Shown here: one piece after another, positions 15,600-23,080 of the stretch
Position numbering within the stretch: the first letter of the stretch is position 1
How the letters are laid out: every line of letters begins with the position of its first letter
Origin: CAZOVK01 sp964583165
GTDB taxonomy: Bacteria; Bacillota; Clostridia; Lachnospirales; WRAX01
DNA: 23,861 bases
Reading direction: 5' to 3'
NCBI GenBank assembly: GCA_964583165.1
Contig: CAZOVK010000034.1
Span: 1-23,861 of the forward strand
Program-made: the position numbers and the translations under genes
Notes under the pieces: generated by a model
Told to the model about the DNA's origin: nothing
Databases searched by the model: none
The model's input: only the letters and a program-made list of their open reading frames with translations

Positions 15600-16572
15600 C
15601 AATATCATGATACTGAAACTTGAGTTTTTTCTCATAGTCAACACCGGTCGAGAACGAGCGGTTGCCTGTAATCGCCAATAACTCGCGCTCACTGATATTC
15701 TCTGTCGAATAATTATACATCGCGTCAATCATTGTCGCGCCCTCCTGCACAGCCCGTTCAAACAATTCAGCGAAATCAGACGTAATCTCGGTATCCTTAT
15801 CCCAAGGCATATGCCACGGCTTCTTCTCTTTGTTTAGATAATCTATCCCGTCCGTAATCTCTTGCAAGTGAATTAGGCTCGAACAAATACTCTCCCGAAC
15901 CGTCATGCCCTCGACCAATTCTATCAGCTTCTTCCGCTTCCCACCGCGCGACTGCAAAACCCGCGTGAGCCGTGTCATATACCTCATAGCCGACATCACC
16001 TGATTTTGCGTGAGGTCAACACTATAAGCCCCCGCCACAGCCGCCGCAATTGCCCCGGCAATATGTCGTGATTCGTCCTTCGTTGTATGAATCAACTGCC
16101 AGAGCTTCTTATCGGCGGGCTTCTTGCCCGTGAAAATCTTCAACATCAAAACGTCCAGAGCCGTTTCGAAATTGCGGTGATAGACGCTATATTTGGCCGT
16201 TCGAATCGGCGCATTCGGGTCACGCGCCCCCGTCCTATAATATATGAACGGATGCGCCGCACAATCCAGCGCGTAATGTGACAGATAGCCCGCCGAATAA
16301 GACAGAACGGCGGCCCTCTCATGTTCCTTAACCTCACGCGCCCCGTCAATCAAATGCACAAGAAACTTGAAAAAATCCCCATTATGCATTATTATCCCCA
16401 ATTCGCGCTGACTTTTACGCAACAAGGACGGCAGATAATAGAAAAACATATCGGGGCCTTGACATCCAATGTTGTAAAGCGCGCGGTTTTCGGCTATAAT
16501 CTCTCTGATAGGCGGCTGTAGTAACGGCAACGTCGCCTCACCGCAAATGTAATGCGTAATCAACCCGGGCAT
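15586..16572 (-). CDS. Zinc-dependent phospholipase C-like protein
   Basis: A 328-residue member of the zinc-dependent phospholipase C family (Zn_dep_PLPC). The opening MPGLITHYICG (His7), GCQGPDMFFYY (36-46), His64 in IMHNGDFF and SYLSH-type segment AGYLSHYALDCAAHPF (His99, Asp103, His107) supply the expected zinc ligands. No signal peptide is seen, unlike secreted clostridial alpha toxin; such cytoplasmic homologues are common in Clostridia, with unknown substrates, so toxin function is not implied. GAGGTG precedes the ATG by 5 bases. It is upstream of tmk in the same direction, and its leader on the minus strand consists largely of the three-hairpin element at 16598-16691. Confidence 0.8.
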   Translation of the reverse strand: MPGLITHYICGEATLPLLQPPIREIIAENRALYNIGCQGPDMFFYYLPSLLRKSQRELGIIMHNGDFFKFLVHLIDGAREVKEHERAAVLSYSAGYLSHYALDCAAHPFIYYRTGARDPNAPIRTAKYSVYHRNFETALDVLMLKIFTGKKPADKKLWQLIHTTKDESRHIAGAIAAAVAGAYSVDLTQNQVMSAMRYMTRLTRVLQSRGGKRKKLIELVEGMTVRESICSSLIHLQEITDGIDYLNKEKKPWHMPWDKDTEITSDFAELFERAVQEGATMIDAMYNYSTENISERELLAITGNRSFSTGVDYEKKLKFQYHDIVYET

Positions 16573-16597
16573 ATGCTCACCTCACATATTTTTGAAA

Positions 16598-16691
16598 CCC
16601 CGTCTGCTAAAAGCACGCGCTTTTAGCAGACACCCCTTAAAAAGGGGTACGGCGGCGAAAAATCAGAATTGCGAATTATGTCGCCGCCGTA
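16598..16691. repeat. Three-hairpin intergenic element, copy A
   Basis: On the plus strand: CCCCGTC start, hairpin 1 (GTCTGCTAAAAGC 16602-16614 with GCTTTTAGCAGAC 16619-16631, perfect 13 bp), hairpin 2 (ACCCCTT 16632-16638 with AAGGGGT 16642-16648), hairpin 3 (TACGGCGGCGA 16648-16658 with TCGCCGCCGTA 16681-16691, 5' bulge, inner AATT-GCG-AATT). It lies between the divergent phospholipase and decarboxylase genes. Its 3' end GCGAATTATG...GCCGCCGTA is closely similar to copy B, while stem sequences elsewhere have changed on both sides. Confidence 0.75.
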
Positions 16692-16702
16692 TAATTATTA
16701 TC

Positions 16703-16730
16703 TTGCAAACTTAGAAAAAAATTCTATAAT
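16703..16730 (+). promoter_or_regulatory. Promoter of the decarboxylase-asnB transcript
   Basis: TTGCAA (16703-16708) and TATAAT (16725-16730) are 16 bases apart. The start near 16737 places the SD (AGAGGTGG, 16738-16745) at the very 5' end of the message, giving a leader of about 14 bases before the TTG at 16751. Confidence 0.6.
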
Positions 16731-16750
16731 AGATAATAGAGGTGGACAAC

Positions 16751-18148
16751 TTGGGAGAATTGAGAAACACAATCGAACGGCTCACGGACGGCGTTTACCC
16801 GTTCCATATGCCGGGGCATAAACGGAATAGCGAACTGCTCGGCGGCTACCCGCTAAGTTTTGATATAACAGAAATAGACGGCGCAGACAACCTTATGCAA
16901 CCCACAGGTATGCTCGCAGACTTAGAAGCGCGTATATCGTCTGTTTTTGGGGCACATAAAAGCTTCATAAGCGTGAACGGCTCAACAGCGGGCATAATCG
17001 CTTCTATCTTAACAACTGTCGGTGACGGCGACGCTATAATTTGTGCGCGTAACTCTCACCGCGCGTTGTATTCGGGGCTGATACTCTCGGGCGCTAAACC
17101 GCTTTACTACTTCCCGATGCCTATGTTTGAAAGCATAACGCCCGAATCAATCGAAAGCGCCCTAAAAGACAGCAACGCCAAGGCTGTTTTCGTCACGAGC
17201 CCAACATATGACGGCATAGTATCGGACATACACGGCATCAGCGCGGTTTGTAAGAAACACAATGCCCTGCTAATCGTTGACGAGGCCCACGGGGCGCATT
17301 TGCGCTTCCACAAAAACTTCCCCGATTCAGCCGTTGATTGTGGCGCTGATATAGTGATTCAAAGCCTACACAAAACCCTGCCCGCGCCAAACCCGCTGTC
17401 GGTCATTCACGTGGGCGAGAACGTGAATGCTGACGCCTTCCGCTTTAACTTGAACTTAATACAAACATCAAGCCCGTCATACGCCCTCCTCACTGCGTTA
17501 GATGACTGCTTAGACATCATAGAAAAACCGAACGCCTTCAATTCATTCGTGGACAAGCTTAATGATTTCAGACAGCGCATACGAGAATGTCACTCAGCCA
17601 TGACGATACTGGAAAAAGACATGGGCACTGTCTGCGGCATAGACATCAGCAAATCAATCTTCGCCCTAGACATCAGTAAGCTAGTAATCTTGCCGAACAC
17701 AATGACAGGTGTTGAACTGAAAGACTTACTGCTGTCAAAACACAGAATAGAACTGGAATACGCGAACATGCTCCATGCCGTTGCCCTCACAAGCATAGCG
17801 GATACGCAAGAAGGCTTCGACAGGCTCTATACGGCACTATGCGACATCTTCGCGGGTACAAAACCAACGCCTGACTTCGGTAAGTCTTACAGAACAACCA
17901 AACCGCAAATCGAACAGGTATTAACACCCCGCCGCGCCCACCAAAGCCCGAAAACCCGAGTATTACTCCATGAATCTATCGGGCACATCAGCGGCGGCTT
18001 TATCATCCCCTACCCACCCGGAATTCCGCTACTGGCTCCCGGTGAAGTAATAACAGAGGGTATATATAAGCATCTAGCTTCTTACTTAAAAAACAATATC
18101 TCCGTCGTAGGTATATCTGACGGCGGCATAGACATAATTCTACAATAG
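16751..18148 (+). CDS. Orn/Lys/Arg decarboxylase-family PLP enzyme (YaaO-like)
   Basis: A fold-type I PLP enzyme of the Orn/Lys/Arg decarboxylase group, predicted to decarboxylate a basic amino acid to a polyamine precursor. The 465 residues match the short form that lacks the response-regulator-like N-terminal domain. Visible are YPFHMPGHKR, SVNGSTAGIIASI, the PLP-site DEAHGAH (Asp177 and His180) and SLHKTLP with the Schiff-base Lys208. The C-terminal segment GFIIPYPPGIPLLAPGE is family-typical. The TTG at 16751 is chosen: AGAGGTGG ends 5 bases upstream, while the in-frame GTG at 16742 overlaps that SD. Bacillus yaaO is also a tmk neighbour, but there co-directional; here it diverges with a phospholipase gene between. 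Substrate unresolved. Confidence 0.87.
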   Translation: MGELRNTIERLTDGVYPFHMPGHKRNSELLGGYPLSFDITEIDGADNLMQPTGMLADLEARISSVFGAHKSFISVNGSTAGIIASILTTVGDGDAIICARNSHRALYSGLILSGAKPLYYFPMPMFESITPESIESALKDSNAKAVFVTSPTYDGIVSDIHGISAVCKKHNALLIVDEAHGAHLRFHKNFPDSAVDCGADIVIQSLHKTLPAPNPLSVIHVGENVNADAFRFNLNLIQTSSPSYALLTALDDCLDIIEKPNAFNSFVDKLNDFRQRIRECHSAMTILEKDMGTVCGIDISKSIFALDISKLVILPNTMTGVELKDLLLSKHRIELEYANMLHAVALTSIADTQEGFDRLYTALCDIFAGTKPTPDFGKSYRTTKPQIEQVLTPRRAHQSPKTRVLLHESIGHISGGFIIPYPPGIPLLAPGEVITEGIYKHLASYLKNNISVVGISDGGIDIILQ

Positions 18149-18157
18149 GAGTATATT

Positions 18158-18544
18158 ATGAATCTACTTACAGGCACGGACATTCTCTTCGCGGCTTCAC
18201 TCGCGCTGATTCTGACATACATGGTCAAGATTCTGGGGCGGCTGTTCCGCCGCTCGAAACCGCCCACAGAGTTCGGCTTTAAGCCATCAGAAATCCATAA
18301 AGTCATCGAAAAATGCGTCATGCTCTTCCCGCGCCCCAACATGGCATTTGGTGGTTCGGTTCTCGGAAAGGGTATGCTCGTGCGTGTCACCACAGTCAAC
18401 AAACGCAGTTTCGAGGGCATTTTTATAGGCACAAACAACGACAACATGATTTGTATACTTACAGGTAATCTCGTCAAAATCGATTTGCTGGATAATATAG
18501 CCGAGGTCGTTATCCTAAGCCCCGGCAATTCTAATATGTTTTAA
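18158..18544 (+). CDS. Small membrane-anchored protein of unknown function, possible Sm-like barrel
   Basis: A 128-residue protein I do not recognise. Residues 9-29 form one hydrophobic segment, followed by basic GRLFRRSK, so the N-terminus should face out and the rest lie in the cytoplasm. A helix around 43-58 (FKPSEIHKVIEKCVML) precedes a run of beta strands (71-120: GMLVRVTTVNKRSFEGIFIG, then DNMICILTG, LVKIDLL, AEVVIL). That strand pattern, with the glycine between strands 2 and 3, recalls small Sm or SH3-like barrels; this is an inference from pattern only. AGGAG precedes the ATG. It lies 9 bases after the decarboxylase stop and 23 bases before asnB, so all three are probably co-transcribed. 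Confidence 0.72.
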   Translation: MNLLTGTDILFAASLALILTYMVKILGRLFRRSKPPTEFGFKPSEIHKVIEKCVMLFPRPNMAFGGSVLGKGMLVRVTTVNKRSFEGIFIGTNNDNMICILTGNLVKIDLLDNIAEVVILSPGNSNMF

Positions 18545-18567
18545 CTTACACTAGGGGGATTTATTGA

Positions 18568-20409
18568 ATGTGCGGCATTTGCGGCTTTACGACATACGAT
18601 ACAACAGACGGCGCGGAGGGCATACTCTCGCGCATGATGGATACCATTATTCACCGCGGCCCCGATTCTGAAGGGTCACATTTGGGCGATTCAATCGCGC
18701 TAGGCTTTAGGCGACTCGCCATGATTGACCTTGACGGCGGCTCACAACCGATTTATTCGGGCAAGTATGTAATTACCATGAATGGTGAAATATATAACTA
18801 TAAGGCATTGCGTGACGAGCTGCTTCTATCGGGCGTTGAATTTTCTACATTGTCAGATACCGAAGTTGTCCTAAAGCTCTACGAAATCCACGGCAAAGAC
18901 TGTTTGAAATATCTGCGCGGCATGTTCGCCTTCGTCATCTACGACACACACGAAAAGAGGATGTTCGCGGCGCGTGACTTCTTCGGCATCAAGCCGTTCC
19001 ACTACGCCCAAGTCGGTAACGACCTCGTTTTCGGCTCTGAAATCAAAAGCTTCTTTCATCACCCATTAGTTAGGAAGGAACTCAACCACGAAGCCCTCGA
19101 GCATTACCTAACCTTTCAATATTCCGTCCTCAACGAAACCTTCTTTAAGGGCATCTACAAGCTCCCGCCCGGTCACTACCTGACGTTTGAAAACGGCAAA
19201 CTCGAAGTCATCCGCTACTTCGCGCCTGTTTTCCGCCCCGAAGAAAAGAAACTTTGCGACACCATAGACGCAATCTCAGCAGTCGTGAAAGATTCTGTCG
19301 AACATCACAAAGTCGCTGACGTTGAAGTTGCGTCGTTTTTGTCCAGTGGGGTTGATTCCAGCTATGTCGCCGCCTGCGCGAATGTCAAAAAAACCTTCTC
19401 AGTAGGCTTCGACATCAAGGACTACAACGAGATTCCCTACGCCAAAGCCCTTTCGGACAAGCTAAATATAGAAAACATCAGCCAGAGCATCACCCGCGAA
19501 GCCTTCTTTGAAGAACTCCCGCGTATCGTCTATCACATGGACGAGCCCTTAGCAGACCCCGCCGCCGTTCCGCTCTATTTCGTGAGCCAAATTGCGTCAA
19601 AGCATGTTAAGATAGCTCTAAGCGGCGAAGGCGCGGACGAACTGTTTGGCGGCTACAATATCTACCGTGAACCGCTGGACATTAAAATACTGACAGACCT
19701 ACCGCGCTTTGTCCGCAAATTCTTGGGCTGGACAGCGCGTAAAATCCCGTTCGGCTTCAAGGGCAAGAACCTGCTAATCCGCGCGTCTAAAGACATAACC
19801 GAGCGTTTCATAGGCAACGCGAATTTGTTCAGCAAAGAAGAACGTGAAACAATCATCAAAAACCCTATCTTCGCCCCGCCCGCGCACTCGATAACAAAAC
19901 CCGTCTATGACCGCGCATTGGGCTATGACGACATCACGAAGATGCAATACTTAGATATCAATATGTGGATGGTCGGCGACATTCTCCTAAAGGCTGACCG
20001 AATGAGCATGGCGCATTCGCTGGAAGTCCGCGTGCCTTTTCTCGATACGGCCGTGTTTGACGTGGCTTCCCACATCCAAACAGACTACCGCGTGAACCGT
20101 GTAGCGACAAAGTATGCGTTTAGGCTCGCGGCACGTGAGGTTCTGCCTGATGATGTAAGCAAAAAGAAAAAACTGGGCTTCCCCGTACCGATTCGCGTCT
20201 GGTTACGTGAGGACAAGATTTACAATCAAGTTAAGACAGCGTTCACATCAGCCACAGCGAAGAACCTGTTTAACACAGACGCTCTCGTGAGCCTGCTGGA
20301 TGCCCACAAATCACATAAATCTGACAACAGCAGAAAGATTTGGGCAGTCTATATGTTCCTACTGTGGCATAAGGTGTTCTTTGAAGGGGATGAAACACAA
20401 AGTGCGTAA
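18568..20409 (+). CDS. asnB: Asparagine synthase (glutamine-hydrolysing)
   Basis: Makes asparagine from aspartate, ATP and glutamine. Of 613 residues, the N-terminal glutaminase domain starts MCGICGF with the catalytic Cys exposed as residue 2 after Met removal, and has IHRGPDSEG and MNGEIYNY. The synthase domain carries the PPi loop SSGVDSS at 259-265 and ALSGEGADELFGGYNIYREP. The length and C-terminal part resemble the AsnO/AsnB class of Bacillus. AGGGGGA stands 10 bases before the ATG. Its 3' end overlaps the lipoprotein start by 20 bases. No T-box or other leader precedes it; transcription probably comes from the promoter at 16703-16730. Confidence 0.95.
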   Translation: MCGICGFTTYDTTDGAEGILSRMMDTIIHRGPDSEGSHLGDSIALGFRRLAMIDLDGGSQPIYSGKYVITMNGEIYNYKALRDELLLSGVEFSTLSDTEVVLKLYEIHGKDCLKYLRGMFAFVIYDTHEKRMFAARDFFGIKPFHYAQVGNDLVFGSEIKSFFHHPLVRKELNHEALEHYLTFQYSVLNETFFKGIYKLPPGHYLTFENGKLEVIRYFAPVFRPEEKKLCDTIDAISAVVKDSVEHHKVADVEVASFLSSGVDSSYVAACANVKKTFSVGFDIKDYNEIPYAKALSDKLNIENISQSITREAFFEELPRIVYHMDEPLADPAAVPLYFVSQIASKHVKIALSGEGADELFGGYNIYREPLDIKILTDLPRFVRKFLGWTARKIPFGFKGKNLLIRASKDITERFIGNANLFSKEERETIIKNPIFAPPAHSITKPVYDRALGYDDITKMQYLDINMWMVGDILLKADRMSMAHSLEVRVPFLDTAVFDVASHIQTDYRVNRVATKYAFRLAAREVLPDDVSKKKKLGFPVPIRVWLREDKIYNQVKTAFTSATAKNLFNTDALVSLLDAHKSHKSDNSRKIWAVYMFLLWHKVFFEGDETQSA

Positions 20410-21025
20410 GACATTGTTGATATTGCTATGTTTGTTAATAGGTATGACCGCGTGTTCAAGCAACGAGCCCGAAGACCCGTCGAAAGACCCTGCCTTTGTG
20501 ACGACCTGCATTCTTGACGCGTTTTTCAAGCAGACAGACACAGAAATCGCAACCAAACTCATGGGCAATGACGCGGCAACAACACGCGGCGCGATTGTAT
20601 CTTACTGTGAACAATACTACCTGTCGCTAGAATCGCTGACATTCGACCAAGTTCTGGAGCTTTCGGAGAAACTAGTCGAAAAATCGAGCGCGTTAATCGA
20701 ATATCGCGCCGAAACCACAGAGAAAACAAATGAGAATGCCAAAGTCAACGTCTATGTCAAAACCCTTGACACAGCCGCATTCTACGCTGCCTGTGACGAA
20801 TATTTCACTGCGAACACCACAACCGATATGACCGACACAGAGCTAAACCGCGTATCATTTGAGGGTTACATGCACGCGCTCGACAATCTTAAACTCGATG
20901 AGAAAACCGAGTATACACTCACGGCTAACCTAGCCTACCGCTACGAATCATGGCAAATTGACAACCTCGACAAGCTCATTTCAGACTGTTTCAACGCCAT
21001 AATCGGCAATTTAAGTACGAAATAG
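20390..21025 (+). CDS. Putative lipoprotein of unknown function
   Basis: A 211-residue protein with a lipoprotein signal peptide: basic MKHKVRKT, hydrophobic LLILLCLLIG, then the lipobox MTAC with Cys22 as the acylated residue, followed by SSNEPEDPSKD, a flexible acidic linker. The mature part is helical and charged, with a central ETTEKTNENAKVNVYVK strand pair and no motif that I recognise; it resembles general DUF-type Clostridia lipoproteins. The ATG at 20390 lies inside the asnB end, and GAAGGGG abuts it, so start by coupling with asnB termination is likely; an in-frame GTG at 20402 is an alternative with the SD 12 bases away. It is the last gene of the transcript before the strong terminator. 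Confidence 0.75.
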   Translation: MKHKVRKTLLILLCLLIGMTACSSNEPEDPSKDPAFVTTCILDAFFKQTDTEIATKLMGNDAATTRGAIVSYCEQYYLSLESLTFDQVLELSEKLVEKSSALIEYRAETTEKTNENAKVNVYVKTLDTAAFYAACDEYFTANTTTDMTDTELNRVSFEGYMHALDNLKLDEKTEYTLTANLAYRYESWQIDNLDKLISDCFNAIIGNLSTK

Positions 21026-21037
21026 CCACAATACATT

Positions 21038-21068
21038 AAAGAAGGGCGGTTTTAACCGCCCTTCTTTT
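21038..21068. terminator. Strong intrinsic terminator after the lipoprotein gene
   Basis: AAAGAAGGGCGGTT (21038-21051) pairs perfectly with AACCGCCCTTCTTT (21054-21067) around a 2-base loop, 14 bp. The A-tract before and T-tract after the stem allow termination in both directions. Confidence 0.92.
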
Positions 21069-21186
21069 GCCAACTGGTCATACCAATTAAACAAGTAATC
21101 ATTTGACATTGTTTTTTTGTTGTATATTTTGTATAAATGTGTTATATTGATAATATGCGACATAATGTTATAGGAGGAAATTACAT

Positions 21187-22152
21187 ATGAGCAAAATGAT
21201 TCACTCAATCACAGAGGCCATCGGCAATACATACCTTCTTCGTCTTGACCGCCTCACAAAACACTTGGGGCTTGAAGGCACTATTTATGCAAAGCTTGAA
21301 CACATGAACCCCAGCTTTTCGAAGAAAGACCGTATCGCGCTCGGCATGGTTGAAGCGGCCGAAGAACGTGGCGACCTCCGCCCCGGTATGCCCGTTGTCG
21401 AAATGACCAGCGGCAACACTGGCACAGGCGCGGCGCTTGTCTGCGCGGCTAAGGGCTATCGTTTTATCTGTGTAATGTCAAAGGGCAACTCCATTGAGCG
21501 CGTCCGCATGATTCAGGCGTTCGGCGGCGAGGTGGTTCTCGTTGAGCAGGCACCGGGCGCTGTTAAGGGCAAGGTATCTGGCGACGACCTTAAACTTGTA
21601 GAAATCGAAACAGAACGTATTGTCAAAGAAACAGGCGCATATTATCTTAATCAGTTCAACAACATGGACAATGCGGACGCGCAAGAAAAAACCGCCCGCG
21701 AAGCCTATGAGCAAAGCGAAGGCGCAATCGATGTTTTCGCTGACTTCATCGGCACAGGTGGTACATTCTCGGGCATGGCGGCCGGTTTCAAGAAATGCAA
21801 CCCGGCTATTCGATGTTACGCCGTAGAACCTCATGGTTGCGCATATTACAAGGGCGAAATCATCGACGGCTCCAGCCACTCGATTCAAGGCGGCGGTTAC
21901 GCTAAACCCTGCTCAATCGTTCGCCCCGAACACATTGACGGCTATGTAACCGTCAATGATGCCGAATCCGTGGCTATGGTCAAAGACTTGGCGCGTATCG
22001 AAGGTCTTTTCGCGGGCTTTTCGAGCGGCGCGAACGTTACAGCGGCCGTGAAACTCCTTCAAGGCGCTGAAAAAGGCAAGAGCATTTGCGTAGTCATCAA
22101 TGACTGCGGTCTTAAATACATGAGCACAACACTGTTTAACCCGCAAGAATAA
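21187..22152 (+). CDS. Cysteine-synthase-family PLP-dependent enzyme
   Basis: A fold-type II PLP enzyme of the CysK/CBS group, 321 residues. The PLP lysine is Lys47 in NPSFSKKDR (CysK: NPxxSVKDR), the substrate-binding loop TSGNTG is at 74-79 and the phosphate cup GTGGT at 189-193. The C-terminal pyridine-nitrogen residue, Ser in CysK (PSSG or PDSG), reads NDCG here (Cys at about 307). The enzyme may make cysteine or act on another beta-substituted amino acid; it is probably not a standard CysK. AGGAGG stands 9 bases before the ATG. A TTGACA (21103-21108) is present in the AT-rich 21069-21186 stretch, but no well-spaced -10 follows it, so the promoter is unresolved. It lies 14 bases before ptb. 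Confidence 0.82.
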   Translation: MSKMIHSITEAIGNTYLLRLDRLTKHLGLEGTIYAKLEHMNPSFSKKDRIALGMVEAAEERGDLRPGMPVVEMTSGNTGTGAALVCAAKGYRFICVMSKGNSIERVRMIQAFGGEVVLVEQAPGAVKGKVSGDDLKLVEIETERIVKETGAYYLNQFNNMDNADAQEKTAREAYEQSEGAIDVFADFIGTGGTFSGMAAGFKKCNPAIRCYAVEPHGCAYYKGEIIDGSSHSIQGGGYAKPCSIVRPEHIDGYVTVNDAESVAMVKDLARIEGLFAGFSSGANVTAAVKLLQGAEKGKSICVVINDCGLKYMSTTLFNPQE

Positions 22153-22166
22153 TCGGGGGATTATCA

Positions 22167-23066
22167 ATGCAAAGCATCAACGCATTATTCGAGCAAGTAA
22201 AGAATCGCCCGGCTGCCGCAATTGCGGTAGCCGTGGCACAGGACGAGCACGTCCTCGATGCCGTTCACGCGTCTATTGAAATGGGGCTAGCGCGCTTCAT
22301 CCTTGTTGGGGACAAGGACGCAATCGCCGAAAAAGCCTCCCTTGTAGGCCTGAACCTCGAAGCTGTCGAGATTATCCACGAAACGGATAACACGGCGGCT
22401 TGTCGCATTGCGGTCAAACTCGTGTCAGACGGCAAGGCCGAAGCCCTCATGAAAGGGTTAATCGACACATCCGTTATTATGAAGGCCGTTTTAGACAAGG
22501 AAGTCGGGCTTCGCACTGAGAACAGGCTGTCACACATTGGCGTGTTTGAGTTGCCACATTATCACAAGCTAGTGTTTGTGACCGATGCGGCTATCAATAT
22601 CGCGCCCGATTTGCGCACAAAGAGGGAAATCCTCCATAACGCCATTAACGCCGTGGTACGTATGGGCATAGCCGAACCCAAAGTCGCGCTTTTGGCAGCC
22701 AAAGAGAAAGTAGACAGAAACATGCCATGCACAGAAGATTGCCACGGTTTAGTTGAAATGTGGCTAGATGGCATAATCGCATACGGTAACGGAATTATCG
22801 CCGGTCCAATGGCATTAGACATTGCGCTATCAAAAGAAGCTGCCCAAACCAAGGGCTATGAAAGCCCAGTAGCCGGTGATGCGGATATACTGTTTGTTCC
22901 CGACATCGAAGCCGGCAATATCCTTTACAAGAGTTTCACAATAGCGGCACGCGCCCGCTCGGGCGGCGCTGTTCTCGGCGCTCGCAAGCCCATCATACTC
23001 ACATCACGCTCTGACTCCGCCGATTCTAAGGTCGTTTCAGTAGCCCTAGCGCTCCTATTCGCGTAA
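22167..23066 (+). CDS. ptb: Phosphate butyryltransferase
   Basis: Exchanges CoA of butyryl-CoA (or branched and other short acyl-CoA) for phosphate, forming acyl phosphate for the kinase encoded next. The 299 residues match Ptb length (about 301), and the PTA/PTB-family pattern is visible: ALMKGLIDTSVIMKAVL, the FVTDAAINIAPDL segment and GPMALDIALSKEAA. CGGGGGA precedes the ATG, 14 bases after the PLP enzyme stop; buk starts 14 bases after its end, so the three genes form one operon. Together with buk it gives ATP by substrate-level phosphorylation in fermentation. Acyl-chain preference cannot be read from the sequence. Confidence 0.94.
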   Translation: MQSINALFEQVKNRPAAAIAVAVAQDEHVLDAVHASIEMGLARFILVGDKDAIAEKASLVGLNLEAVEIIHETDNTAACRIAVKLVSDGKAEALMKGLIDTSVIMKAVLDKEVGLRTENRLSHIGVFELPHYHKLVFVTDAAINIAPDLRTKREILHNAINAVVRMGIAEPKVALLAAKEKVDRNMPCTEDCHGLVEMWLDGIIAYGNGIIAGPMALDIALSKEAAQTKGYESPVAGDADILFVPDIEAGNILYKSFTIAARARSGGAVLGARKPIILTSRSDSADSKVVSVALALLFA

Positions 23067-23080
23067 AAAAGGGGGATATT

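Noticed and set aside
15586..16572. Secreted phospholipase C toxin
   Set aside because: The zinc-ligand pattern fits the family, but there is no signal peptide, and the protein lacks visible extra domains, so a toxin call is not supported.
21103..21154. TTGACA and several TATA-like hexamers upstream of the cysteine-synthase-like gene as a defined promoter
   Set aside because: No hexamer pair has good sequence and a 16-18 base spacing at the same time, so the exact promoter is not called; no T-box or other riboswitch motif is seen either.
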